This document shows positions 1 through 5,864 of a stretch of DNA of 6,711 nt, piece after piece. The position numbers and the translations under genes are program-made. Every line of letters begins with the position of its first letter. Position 1 is the stretch's first letter. The DNA is from Clostridia bacterium (GTDB taxonomy: Bacteria > Bacillota_E > RBS10-35 > JAJYVN01). The DNA lies in assembly GCA_027335515.1 (NCBI GenBank), contig DAHWHT010000001.1, positions 1-6,711 of the forward strand. Reading direction: 5' to 3'. Under the pieces are notes generated by a model. The model made no database searches. It saw nothing but the letters and a program-made list of their open reading frames with translations, and was not told the DNA's origin.

Positions 1-281
1 CAATCCCGATGCGCCCGCACCACGGCGACGTGATGCTCGATCAGGCTGCACGGGTTTCCGGGGCCCATCTCGAGATGCCAGACGCTGCGATCGTCGCCGA
101 CCAGGAGCGCATCCACCACCACCGCCTTCGTCTCAATCAGGGGCACCACGGGGGAGCGGACCTCGACGAAGGTGGGGCCATCCAGGCCGAAGTCGCGCAG
201 GGTCAGATTGCGCAGGTGGGTGAAGAGCCAGCGCAGGGAATGGTCCTTGTGCTCACGGTGCGGCGCAGGGGCATCGACCAA
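1..281 (-). CDS. Rpn/DUF4351-like PD-(D/E)XK family protein (3' end outside window)
   Basis: This is a partial gene reading leftwards; 93 codons are visible and no stop is reached before the edge. I place the start at TTG 281-279, because a strong GGGAGGG lies six bases upstream and no ATG or GTG fits. The visible part has a helical N-terminus (KDHSLRWLFTHL) followed by strands. The pattern D-A-L-L-V, then H-L-E-M, then a helix rich in H and V (IEHHVAVVRAHRD) resembles the fold of Rpn-type or DUF4351-associated putative nucleases. In those proteins a D-x-L-L strand is followed by H-x-E-F-Q and a helix ending in V-Y-R. The expected Q or K after the E is replaced here by M-G-P, so nuclease activity is doubtful. 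The family call is from remembered motif similarity only. It is divergent from the sigma factor operon and probably unrelated to it. Confidence 0.5.
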   Translation of the reverse strand, partial: MVDAPAPHREHKDHSLRWLFTHLRNLTLRDFGLDGPTFVEVRSPVVPLIETKAVVVDALLVGDDRSVWHLEMGPGNPCSLIEHHVAVVRAHRD

Positions 282-287
282 GGTGGT

Positions 288-294
288 CCCTCCC
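288..294 (-). promoter_or_regulatory. Ribosome binding site deciding a TTG start
   Basis: GGGAGGG on the minus strand lies six bases before TTG 281-279. It is the only good Shine-Dalgarno match in this leader and is the reason for choosing the non-ATG start of the leftmost gene. Confidence 0.6.
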
Positions 295-600
295 GTCGTT
301 TATCCAGTATTCACCAGAAGGATCGGGGATTCCTCCCTTCCCGGCCCCCCACGATCCGCGCCGCCACCGCCCAAGCACGAACGTGCGGCTGTGCCGTCCG
401 CCGAACATGTGGCCGAAAACGGGACGCACCGCTTCGCGCAGGGCCTGCACCGGGCAGCGATCGGCGGGTGCACGCAGTGGGTTCGGATCCCGGAACCAAT
501 GGTCTGAGCCGCGGCGGGGCCTTGCGGGCAGCCCCAACCCTCCAAATTCCTGTGCCCCCTGCCGAACCGAAGGGCTCCCGGCCACGACATATAAGGTGAA

Positions 601-606
601 GGGGGG
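601..606 (+). promoter_or_regulatory. G-run ribosome binding site before a proposed CTG start
   Basis: A run of six G (preceded by AA at 599-600) lies eight bases before CTG 615-617. It supports initiation near 615 even though no ATG, GTG or TTG is available in frame there. The run is also a homopolymer where a base-calling error could hide the true start. Confidence 0.45.
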
Positions 607-614
607 AACCCGCC

Positions 615-1160
615 CTGGCCGAGGCCGACGACGACGCACTCCTCGAGGCCGCCGCCCAGGGCGACCGGCCGGCGTTCGCACAGCTCTACGGGCGCCACGC
701 CGCACCGGTGTACCGGTTTTGCCTGGCCCGATTGGGAGCTCGTGAGGCAGCGGACGACGTCTGCCAGGAGACGTTCATGGCGACATGGGCCGGCGCCCCC
801 GCCTACACGGGCTCGGGATCCGTGCTCGCCTGGATCCTCGGGATCGCGCGCCGCAAGGTGGCGGACCAGCGACGCGCCACCGCCCGACGCCGCCTGGAGG
901 AACCCGCGCCAGACGAGGGTGTTGGGGCGGATCCGGGTTGCTCTCGGGCGGTGGAGGAGGCCGTGGACGTGTGGGCGGCGATGGACCAACTTCCCGAAGC
1001 TCAGCAGGAGGCGGTGGTCCTGACCTATGGCCTGGGCCTCTCCTGCCAGGAGGTTGCGGATGTGATGGGGGTACCGGTCGGCACAGTCAAGAGCCGGCTG
1101 CACGCGGCCCGCGGGGCCCTGGCCAAAGCCCTGACGGTGCCGCCGGGGGTGCGCGCATGA
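615..1160 (+). CDS. ECF-family RNA polymerase sigma factor
   Basis: This is an alternative sigma factor of the sigma-70 extracytoplasmic-function group, which directs RNA polymerase to a small regulon. Counting from residue 1 at 615 (181 aa), region 2 spans about 1-85. It contains FAQLYGRHAAPVYRF and the typical D-x-x-Q-x-T-F-x-x-W helix (DDVCQETFMATW, 47-58). Region 4 spans about 115-175 and ends in the helix-turn-helix CQEVADVMGVPVGTVKSRLH (144-163). Length and order are normal for the group. The start is uncertain. GTG 708 would delete the first helix of region 2, and TGA at 597-599 closes the frame upstream, so CTG 615 behind a G-run is the best fit. The stop overlaps the next gene's ATG (ATGA), the usual arrangement of a sigma factor with its anti-sigma factor. 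I cannot assign it to a numbered ECF group. Confidence 0.93.
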   Translation: MAEADDDALLEAAAQGDRPAFAQLYGRHAAPVYRFCLARLGAREAADDVCQETFMATWAGAPAYTGSGSVLAWILGIARRKVADQRRATARRRLEEPAPDEGVGADPGCSRAVEEAVDVWAAMDQLPEAQQEAVVLTYGLGLSCQEVADVMGVPVGTVKSRLHAARGALAKALTVPPGVRA

Positions 1161-1564
1161 CCTGTGTGGATGTGCTCGACCTTCTGGATGGGTGGCCCGG
1201 CGTCTGCAACGACCCGGACTGGGGCGACGTGGTGCGGCACACTTGGAAATGCGCCGACTGTCGCGCGCAACTGGTCGCAGTGGTGGTGCTGGCCGAGCGC
1301 GTCCGGGCGGCCATGGACCTGCTGCCGGATCCGCCGGCGTCCATCCGGGTGGCCGTTTTCGGGACGGGGGCGGCCGTCGGAGGGGCCCCACGAGAGCGCC
1401 CACTGCGCGCCAGGCTGCTTTGGCTCGAGACCCGCCTGCCGCCGCTTCTGCGGGCGGCGCTGGATCCGATGACTGCGCTGACGTCCTGGACCCCCGCCTG
1501 GCTCCCGGGCGGCATCGCGCGAAACGGATCCCGCCCATACCCGCCCGCTGCGTCCCGCTGCTGA
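1157..1564 (+). CDS. Zinc-type anti-sigma factor (HX3CX2C), soluble
   Basis: This 135-aa protein starts at an ATG overlapping the sigma factor stop by four bases. The N-terminal part carries the zinc anti-sigma signature H28-x3-C32-x2-C35 (RHTWKCADCRAQL), and C3 and C17 are candidate fourth ligands. Such domains wrap around the two halves of the ECF sigma factor and keep it from RNA polymerase; in some family members (RsrA) thiol oxidation releases zinc and the sigma factor. The helix after the motif (QLVAVVVLAERVRAAMDLL, about 38-56) would dock on the sigma factor. There is no clear transmembrane segment; residues 64-75 are only mildly hydrophobic. The protein is therefore predicted to be cytoplasmic, unlike many ECF anti-sigma factors. 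The C-terminal 60 residues are rich in P, R and W and match nothing I know. Its role rests on the motif plus position. Confidence 0.8.
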   Translation: MTCVDVLDLLDGWPGVCNDPDWGDVVRHTWKCADCRAQLVAVVVLAERVRAAMDLLPDPPASIRVAVFGTGAAVGGAPRERPLRARLLWLETRLPPLLRAALDPMTALTSWTPAWLPGGIARNGSRPYPPAASRC

Positions 1565-1576
1565 ACGGACCCCAAT

Positions 1577-1584
1577 GGAGGAGG
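1577..1584 (+). promoter_or_regulatory. Strong ribosome binding site selecting the ATG at 1593
   Basis: GGAGGAGG ends eight bases before ATG 1593-1595. The upstream in-frame ATG at 1575 overlaps this site and has no Shine-Dalgarno of its own, so the site moves the start of the two-domain protein six codons downstream. Confidence 0.75.
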
Positions 1585-1592
1585 CAAGATCC

Positions 1593-2519
1593 ATGCCGTC
1601 GGAAGAGGCCCAGATGATCGCAGACATCCTCGACGCGGTCGCGGGCCGCGTGCCCAACCTCCTGCGCTCGGTGCTGGATGAACTATACAGCCCGAAGGCA
1701 GGAAAGCAGATGGGCTCGGCCATCGGCGCCTTTTACGAAGAACTGACCCGCGCAGGGCTGCCGCCGGACCGCGCCCTGCAACTGGCTGAGGATTACGCCT
1801 CACCCTTCGGCATCATTCGCTCCGTGCTCGGCGACGCGGGCAGCGAGGCCGTGCAGGAGCCCTTCCACTTCTCCTGGTCCCGTGGGAAGTCCCGGCGCTC
1901 CGGGGGCAGACGCGAACCGCGATCCGCGCCCTCCGTGCCCGCCCCCCTGGAGCTGCTCTTCAACAACGCCGGCACCAGCGACGACGACGCCAAGGATCAG
2001 GCGGACCTCGACGGGGTGGGTTGGAGCCTGTCGGCGCAGGCCTTGGCCGAGGCGGGCGTGACCCCGGGATCGACGATGGCAGTGGACCAGCTGACGTACC
2101 GCTGGCCGGATGTGGCGCCCGGCCGTCCGAACAACGCCGAGGCACACGGTCAAGCGGTGCAGCTGCCGTCGTGCCCTGGGGCCAAACGCCTCGGCGTTCT
2201 GGGACTGGCGACGCACGGGCCGTCCGCCGGGATTGCCACCCTGCACTTTGCGGACGGACGCACGCAGCCCGTGGCGCTCTGCTTCCCGGATTGGACCCTG
2301 GGAGACGGCGACGCGCCGATACCCCCGGCAACCCGCATCGCCGTGCGCCTGCCGCGGCGCAACCATCACGACGAAGACGAAGACGACGACGCCAAGGAGA
2401 CCTTCGTTTTCGCCTCGACCGTGGCCTTCAGCGGCGAATCCCCCGTGCGCAGCCTGACGCTGCCGGCGAGCACGGACCAGGGTGCGTTGCACGTCTTTGC
2501 CGTGGCGCTCGGCGACTGA
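1593..2519 (+). CDS. Two-domain protein: helical AGLP-motif domain plus glycosidase-associated beta domain
   Basis: A 308-aa protein with no signal peptide or membrane segment. Residues 1-80 are helical and centre on FYEELTRAGLPPDRALQLAEDY (47-68); the same motif occurs in the next gene. Residues 90-117 are a basic, P/S-rich linker. Residues 118-308 look like the beta-sandwich-type domain I know from the C-termini of secreted actinobacterial glycoside hydrolases: LFNNAGTSDD (122-131), DGVGWSLSAQALAEAGVTPG (140-159), TYRWPDV (168-174), LGVLGLATHG (200-209), FPDWTLGD (231-238), SLTLP (287-291) and HVFAVALG (300-307). Its role there is unclear; carbohydrate or wall contact is often assumed. An acidic run, DEDEDDD (260-266), interrupts the beta domain. 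The gene starts 28 bases after the anti-sigma stop and ends 37 bases before the next start, so it is probably co-transcribed. Function is unknown; no catalytic motif is visible. Confidence 0.85.
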   Translation: MPSEEAQMIADILDAVAGRVPNLLRSVLDELYSPKAGKQMGSAIGAFYEELTRAGLPPDRALQLAEDYASPFGIIRSVLGDAGSEAVQEPFHFSWSRGKSRRSGGRREPRSAPSVPAPLELLFNNAGTSDDDAKDQADLDGVGWSLSAQALAEAGVTPGSTMAVDQLTYRWPDVAPGRPNNAEAHGQAVQLPSCPGAKRLGVLGLATHGPSAGIATLHFADGRTQPVALCFPDWTLGDGDAPIPPATRIAVRLPRRNHHDEDEDDDAKETFVFASTVAFSGESPVRSLTLPASTDQGALHVFAVALGD

Positions 2520-2544
2520 GGCGGGCCGGTGCGGACCCGGCCGT

Positions 2545-2550
2545 GGGGGG
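2545..2550 (+). promoter_or_regulatory. G-run ribosome binding site before ATG 2557
   Basis: Six G abut ATG 2551 directly, but stand six bases ahead of ATG 2557. The spacing favours 2557 as the start of the small protein that follows. Confidence 0.5.
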
Positions 2551-2556
2551 ATGGTC

Positions 2557-2949
2557 ATGTCGGAGGGGCAGGCGCCCGCTGCTCCGCGGCCAGCCGAGCC
2601 GCGGGGCGCCAGGCTCGGTTGGACGCTGGTGCGCATCGGCCTCGGACTGTGCGCCTTGCTCCGACGGCTGCTCGGTCTGCTCCTGTATTGGCCGAGGGCC
2701 CATCTGCGGGCCACGGCCGCCTTCCGCAGAGAGTTGAAGCGGGCCGGACTCCCGGCGGCGGGGATCGCCCGCTTGACCGCAAACTACGCGGCGGCGGGAA
2801 ACCCCTGGTTGCTGCTGCGGCTGGCCTTGGGGGGTCGCCAGCGGCGGCGCGGGATGATGCCGGCCGAGTTGGAGGGTTGCGCGGAGGCAAAGGGACATCC
2901 GAACGGTCGGGGCCCCCGGGTGGCGCGCACGTCGGCACGCGAACGCTGA
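2557..2949 (+). CDS. Small basic protein with hydrophobic segment and AGLP helical motif
   Basis: A 130-aa protein of unknown function, last in the sigma factor cassette. Residues 20-45 (starting LGWTLVRIGLGLCALL) are hydrophobic but contain R25, R36 and R37, so this is either one imperfect transmembrane helix or a membrane-lying amphipathic helix. Residues 56-77 (FRRELKRAGLPAAGIARLTANY) align without gaps to residues 47-68 of the preceding protein, sharing F, E, L, R-A-G-L-P, a later L and the final Y. The two proteins thus carry related helical domains. The tail after residue 93 is basic and looks disordered. ATG 2551, two codons earlier, is an alternative start but is too close to the G-run ribosome site. 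Codon use and position support a real gene. A membrane anchor for the two-domain protein is a reasonable guess, not shown. Confidence 0.75.
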   Translation: MSEGQAPAAPRPAEPRGARLGWTLVRIGLGLCALLRRLLGLLLYWPRAHLRATAAFRRELKRAGLPAAGIARLTANYAAAGNPWLLLRLALGGRQRRRGMMPAELEGCAEAKGHPNGRGPRVARTSARER

Positions 2950-2986
2950 GCGTCAGGCCGCGCCGCTCCCCGGTCATCCAAGGGGA

Positions 2987-3013
2987 CGGCCGACGAGGGC
3001 GCGGCCGGGGTTT
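2987..3013 (+). terminator. Possible terminator hairpin after the sigma cassette
   Basis: Six-base arms CGGCCG (2987-2992 and 3002-3007) enclose a nine-base loop and are followed by GGGTTT. It stands 38 bases after the last stop codon of the cassette. The T-run is only three bases long, so the call is tentative; CGGCCG is also a common palindrome in GC-rich DNA. Confidence 0.3.
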
Positions 3014-3073
3014 GCGAGGCGGTGGACCCGAATCTGTGAAGACGCAGACTCCCGCTGCCCATCGCCTCGCAGG
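3011..3073 (+). repeat. Long imperfect inverted repeat / RNA stem-loop
   Basis: Bases 3013-3025 pair with 3059-3071 in 13 consecutive pairs (one G-T at 3022/3062), and two more wobble pairs extend the base of the stem. An internal loop (GACCC... side against CTCCCGCTGC side) leads to a second stem, 3033-3038 with 3043-3048 (TCTGTG / CGCAGA, one wobble), closed by the four-base loop AAGA. The stem is far longer than nearby chance palindromes. It lies between two converging genes, so it could serve as a two-way terminator, an mRNA 3'-end protector, a small structured RNA or a REP-like element. I see no second copy in the window. Confidence 0.6.
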
Positions 3074-3243
3074 CGTGGAACGGGTCACGGGCATGAGGGC
3101 ACGGGCCGAGCACGGCGGCCGATGCACCAAGCGCACCCTCGTCGCCGCGGCCCGAGCGCCCGGCCCCATCCTGAAGGCTCGGCCGCCGCGGCCGCAGTCC
3201 GGCAGGACGGATCGCGCCTCGAGCGTCGTCCCACGCCGCGTGG

Positions 3244-4176
3244 TCAGCGACGAAACGCCGCCCCAAGGGCCTGATGGGCGGGACCAAGGCCGACGGACGC
3301 CATACCGCCCTGGAACGCGATGCCGCGGCCGGCCTGCTCCCCTGGAGGGTCGACGTTATGGACCATGCCAAGCACACGCCCGCCCGCGTCGACCACCGGC
3401 CCGCCGCTGTTGCCGCTGAAGCCGTCGAGATCCGCGCCAAAGATGCCGTCGACGCGCACCTGCGTGACGCGCCCGGCCGCAACGCGCAGGCTGCCGTCGG
3501 CATCGGGGTATTCGGCGCGGTTTCGCCGCGTCCGCATGGGAAAGCCGAACGACCAGACGGGCTCGCCCACAACGGGAGCGCGCCCGGCGAGCGGCAGCGG
3601 CCGCAGACCGGCGCCCGGCAGTCGCAGAACCGCCCAATCGTGTCCGCGCTTCCAATCGTCCTGTGCGGGGTGGGCGAGCAACTCCAGCCCGCACCCGGCG
3701 TCGGCGCGCAGGTAGCGGCAGGGCACCGGATCCCCGCTTCCCTGCGTACGGCGGTGGGCCTCGATCTCCTCGTGCGCCACGTGGTAGTTGGTCAGCAGCG
3801 TTCCGTCCCCGGCGACGCAGAAAGCCGCCGCGCCTCCCTCCATCGGGACAACGCGCTGAGCCGGCAGCGACGTCGTGTCCGCGAAGGCACGTGTGAGCTC
3901 GAACCAGACCGGAGACAGCCGGTCGTCGATGCCCTCCAGGTCCGCGCGCGTCAGGCCGACGTACCAGAGGACGACGCCCTCGTCCAGGAACACCTTGCGT
4001 CCGGATGCCGTGGCGCGGTCCGGCGGCGGCGGCTGAAAGGCACGAAGCGAGGCCCGGTCCGGGAACACGGTGGCCACGAAGTAGATGGGGGTCCGGACGC
4101 GGGTGATCCCCGCCGCCACCGCGGCCTGATCAAAGGGCGTCGGCAGGGTGCCCAAGGGGAAGAGGCCTTCACCCAT
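3244..4176 (-). CDS. Trypsin-fold serine protease (S1-like), no signal peptide
   Basis: A 310-aa protein with the chymotrypsin-family triad: H132 in GTLLTNYHVA (125-134), D180 in HDWAVLRLPG (179-188) and S257 in GFSGNSGGPVV (252-262). The spacing is normal for bacterial S1 / V8-like proteases, and all three residues are present, so activity is expected. The strand GRVLGMVHNV follows the serine as usual. The first 110 residues are not part of the protease fold; they contain strands and helices (RTPIYFVATVF, GVVLWYVGLTRADLEGI) I do not recognise and may be a regulatory or binding domain. There is no signal peptide or membrane helix, so it should act in the cytoplasm. ATG 4176 overlaps the glycosidase stop (ATGGGTGA) and lacks a good ribosome site, implying translational coupling; a TTG seven codons later is an alternative start. 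The substrate is unknown. Confidence 0.88.
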   Translation of the reverse strand: MGEGLFPLGTLPTPFDQAAVAAGITRVRTPIYFVATVFPDRASLRAFQPPPPDRATASGRKVFLDEGVVLWYVGLTRADLEGIDDRLSPVWFELTRAFADTTSLPAQRVVPMEGGAAAFCVAGDGTLLTNYHVAHEEIEAHRRTQGSGDPVPCRYLRADAGCGLELLAHPAQDDWKRGHDWAVLRLPGAGLRPLPLAGRAPVVGEPVWSFGFPMRTRRNRAEYPDADGSLRVAAGRVTQVRVDGIFGADLDGFSGNSGGPVVDAGGRVLGMVHNVDPPGEQAGRGIAFQGGMASVGLGPAHQALGAAFRR

Positions 4177-5452
4177 CCAGCACCAGGACCCAATCGTGGC
4201 CGCGCCCTGCGGTGGGCGCCGTAAAGACGCACCCATCGGCATCGAACCCACCTGCGGCCGACCACCCCCCCGTCCGCGGGTCGTACCAGGAGGCCGTACC
4301 GCCGGCCTGCGGCCGCAGGCGCACCGCCCCACCCCGCGGTAGATAGGCAAAGACATAGCCGTCCCCCCGCGCGGCGCGGACCCCCTCACCCGCGGCGATC
4401 ACCCCCTGGTCGGGCACGCGACCCAGGTAGGGCCGCGACTCCAACAACCGGCGGAGGTGCAGCATCTGGCCGGATCCGGGGAGGTCGAGCGCCTCCCGCC
4501 ACGGCAGGCACCCGGACATCAACGGCTTGCGGGCGGGGGTGTAGAACTGCCAGACATCGTTGCAACCGTATGTGTGGCCGCACGCACCCGCGAAGACCGC
4601 CCAATAGGCCGCCTGGCGCACGTCGGCGTCGTCGAAGCGTCCCAATTCGGGCTTCCAATTGATCGGGTGGTTCTCATACGGTGCCTCGGCGTCCAGCGTC
4701 GGCTTGGGAGGCACCCGTGCGTAGTCCCGCGCAACCAACGCGGCGTTATCCCGATCCCGCCCCCCGTGGCTGGACTGAATCATGTGAAAGTCCATCCAGG
4801 ACTCGCCGTGCAGCCACGCCGACGATGAGTGCCAGCCATGCGGATGGTAGGTCCGCAGGTGGCGCCCGCCGTCGCCCTCTGACACGCCGGCGGCCATCTC
4901 GCGCCACACCGGCAGATACGGCGGATCCGCGGGCCGGTCGCCGCCCAGGATCCAGATGACGTTGGGCCGGCCCCGCAGGCGCTCGCCCAACATGCGCCCG
5001 TAGGCGCGGGCGTTGCCGACATGAAAGAACCCCTCCGGCCCGGACCCCTCGGTCGTGGGGCCGACCTTGCTCCCCCAGGTGGGTAAGACCCCGATGAAGA
5101 TCCCCCGGCGCGCCGCCGCGTCGACGATCGCCTCCACGGCACCGAAGTAGCCCTCGTTCGGCCGCGCCGGGTCGCCGTCCGCAAAGGGCAGGTCGCCGTT
5201 GGCATTGGGCTCGGTCAGCCCGTCGAACTCACTGACCACCACCGCCTGGATCACCGTGAAGCCTTTGCGGCGCCGGTCCTCCAGGTAGTCCTCGGCCTCC
5301 GCCAACGTCAGCCGGTGGAACAGCTCCCACGCCGTATCGCCAAGGTAGAAAAAGGGGGTGCCGTCGGTGTGCGCGAGAAATCGCCCGTCCGCAGTCACCC
5401 TCAGGTCCCCGTGGGCGAATTGAACCGATGGCCCTGCCCAGTCCACCGTCAT
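4169..5452 (-). CDS. GH140 / apiosidase-like (DUF4038) glycoside hydrolase
   Basis: A 427-aa glycosidase of the apiosidase-like family (DUF4038 barrel plus the C-terminal domain Pfam calls putative collagen-binding). Characterised GH140 members cut apiose from plant pectin (rhamnogalacturonan II), but family members vary, so the substrate here is open. Barrel landmarks are PFFYLGDTAWELFHRLT (33-49), GFTVIQAVVVSEFDGLTEPN (64-83), LPTWGSKVG (123-131), IWILGGDRPAD (166-176), MIQSSHGGRDRDN (224-236), DAEAPYENHPINW (254-266) and DVRQAAYWAVFAGACGHTYG (277-296). D172 and E256 are the likely acid/base and nucleophile, by analogy. The C-terminal domain runs from about 350, with WYDPRTGGW (389-397), to the typical ending GRGHDWVLVLDG. 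ATG 5452 has GGGGAGG six bases upstream. Unusually for the family, there is no signal peptide, so it should act inside the cell. The stop overlaps the protease start. Confidence 0.93.
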   Translation of the reverse strand: MTVDWAGPSVQFAHGDLRVTADGRFLAHTDGTPFFYLGDTAWELFHRLTLAEAEDYLEDRRRKGFTVIQAVVVSEFDGLTEPNANGDLPFADGDPARPNEGYFGAVEAIVDAAARRGIFIGVLPTWGSKVGPTTEGSGPEGFFHVGNARAYGRMLGERLRGRPNVIWILGGDRPADPPYLPVWREMAAGVSEGDGGRHLRTYHPHGWHSSSAWLHGESWMDFHMIQSSHGGRDRDNAALVARDYARVPPKPTLDAEAPYENHPINWKPELGRFDDADVRQAAYWAVFAGACGHTYGCNDVWQFYTPARKPLMSGCLPWREALDLPGSGQMLHLRRLLESRPYLGRVPDQGVIAAGEGVRAARGDGYVFAYLPRGGAVRLRPQAGGTASWYDPRTGGWSAAGGFDADGCVFTAPTAGRGHDWVLVLDG

Positions 5453-5458
5453 CCCCAG

Positions 5459-5465
5459 CCTCCCC
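5459..5465 (-). promoter_or_regulatory. Ribosome binding site selecting the glycosidase start at 5452
   Basis: GGGGAGG on the minus strand, six bases before ATG 5452. It excludes a longer arginine-rich reading from 5644, whose extra 64 residues match nothing in the family and are not a signal peptide. Confidence 0.8.
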
Positions 5466-5841
5466 TTCGCTGCATCAAACCAGCGAACCCCAGGCGGCCG
5501 CACCTTGAGCGGGCCCAGCCGCGGACGGGCGCCCTCGCCGCACCGCCACCGCTCCGACTTGCCGCCCCGCACTCCCCGGCGGAGAGGGCCGCGGCGACGC
5601 GCGACGGCGCAGGGGCGGGCCCCGGGATGGCCCGGCACCCGCAATGGACCGGGGATTCAACTTCGGCGAGGACGCGGCGCTTCCTATGGGGGAATGGTCG
5701 GTGTTGCGCTCCGAAGCGACCCGGCGAGCGAGGGTGCCCAGCGCCGCATGCCGGGCCGCCCACTCGTGCCGAGCCCGTGCCACCCGCTCCCCCGGCCCGG
5801 CGGCCGCCCCCCAGGCATCCCCCGGTGGGGCCGGCCACCCG

Positions 5842-5864
5842 GGACCGGCGTGCCGCGGCGGTCC
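5842..5864 (-). terminator. Possible terminator hairpin after the ferritin-like gene
   Basis: Arms GGACCG (5842-5847) and CGGTCC (5859-5864) enclose an 11-base loop, starting five bases after the stop codon of the minus-strand gene. No T-run follows on the minus strand. Weak, supported mainly by position. Confidence 0.25.

Larger units (their letters stand above)
282..614. other. Divergent intergenic region between the Rpn-like gene and the sigma factor operon
   Basis: About 330 bases with no convincing gene. It must hold the promoters of both flanking transcription units, but I see no strong consensus. Weak candidates on the plus strand are TATAAG at 590-595, with no good -35 partner, and GGAACC at 492-497, which resembles an ECF -35 element but lacks a clear CGTC-type -10 at the right distance. 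Two small palindromes could be operators: GCACGAACGTGC at 375-386, and GGTTC...GAACC at 480-497, which overlaps the GGAACC. Open frames crossing this stretch are arginine- and proline-rich and look like GC-driven noise. Confidence 0.5.
2950..3243. other. Convergent intergenic region
   Basis: About 290 bases lie between the stops of the plus-strand cassette and the minus-strand protease gene. I see no gene here. It holds several GC-rich inverted repeats: CGGCCG arms at 2987-3007, the long stem-loop at 3011-3073, CGGCCG arms at 3180-3194, and the odd palindrome CCACGCCGCGTGG at 3231-3243, directly after the protease stop. None has a proper T-run, so if they terminate transcription they do so weakly or with Rho. 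Confidence 0.6.

Noticed and set aside
9..599. Plus-strand open frame of 196 codons over the left edge and divergent region
   Set aside because: It mirrors the Rpn-like gene and then crosses noncoding sequence; it has no recognisable domain or ribosome site.
300..1538. A 412-codon open frame on the minus strand, antisense to the sigma and anti-sigma genes
   Set aside because: The translation is low-complexity R/P/A/G-rich with no motif, while the plus strand encodes clear sigma and zinc anti-sigma domains. Long antisense frames are expected at this GC content.
1800..2714. Minus-strand open frame of 304 codons opposite the two-domain gene
   Set aside because: Arginine/glycine-rich shadow; the opposite strand has a recognisable domain, a strong ribosome site and operon spacing.
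3014..3073. tRNA or CRISPR repeat at the stem-loop
   Set aside because: There is no cloverleaf, no TTCGA-type loop and no CCA end, and the element occurs once with no spaced repeats.
3274..4224. Plus-strand open frame of 316 codons opposite the protease gene
   Set aside because: The minus strand carries an intact His-Asp-Ser triad in the right order, and this frame has no motif.
4177..4389. Upstream extension of the protease to ATG 4389
   Set aside because: It would overlap more than 200 bases of the conserved C-terminal end of the glycosidase in another frame, and its residues are low-complexity.
5449..5838. Minus-strand frames of about 100-130 codons in the gap before the glycosidase
   Set aside because: Composition is G/R/P-rich, they overlap each other in different frames, and their ribosome sites are poorly spaced. 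The frame from 5783 has a helical-looking start but no continuation.
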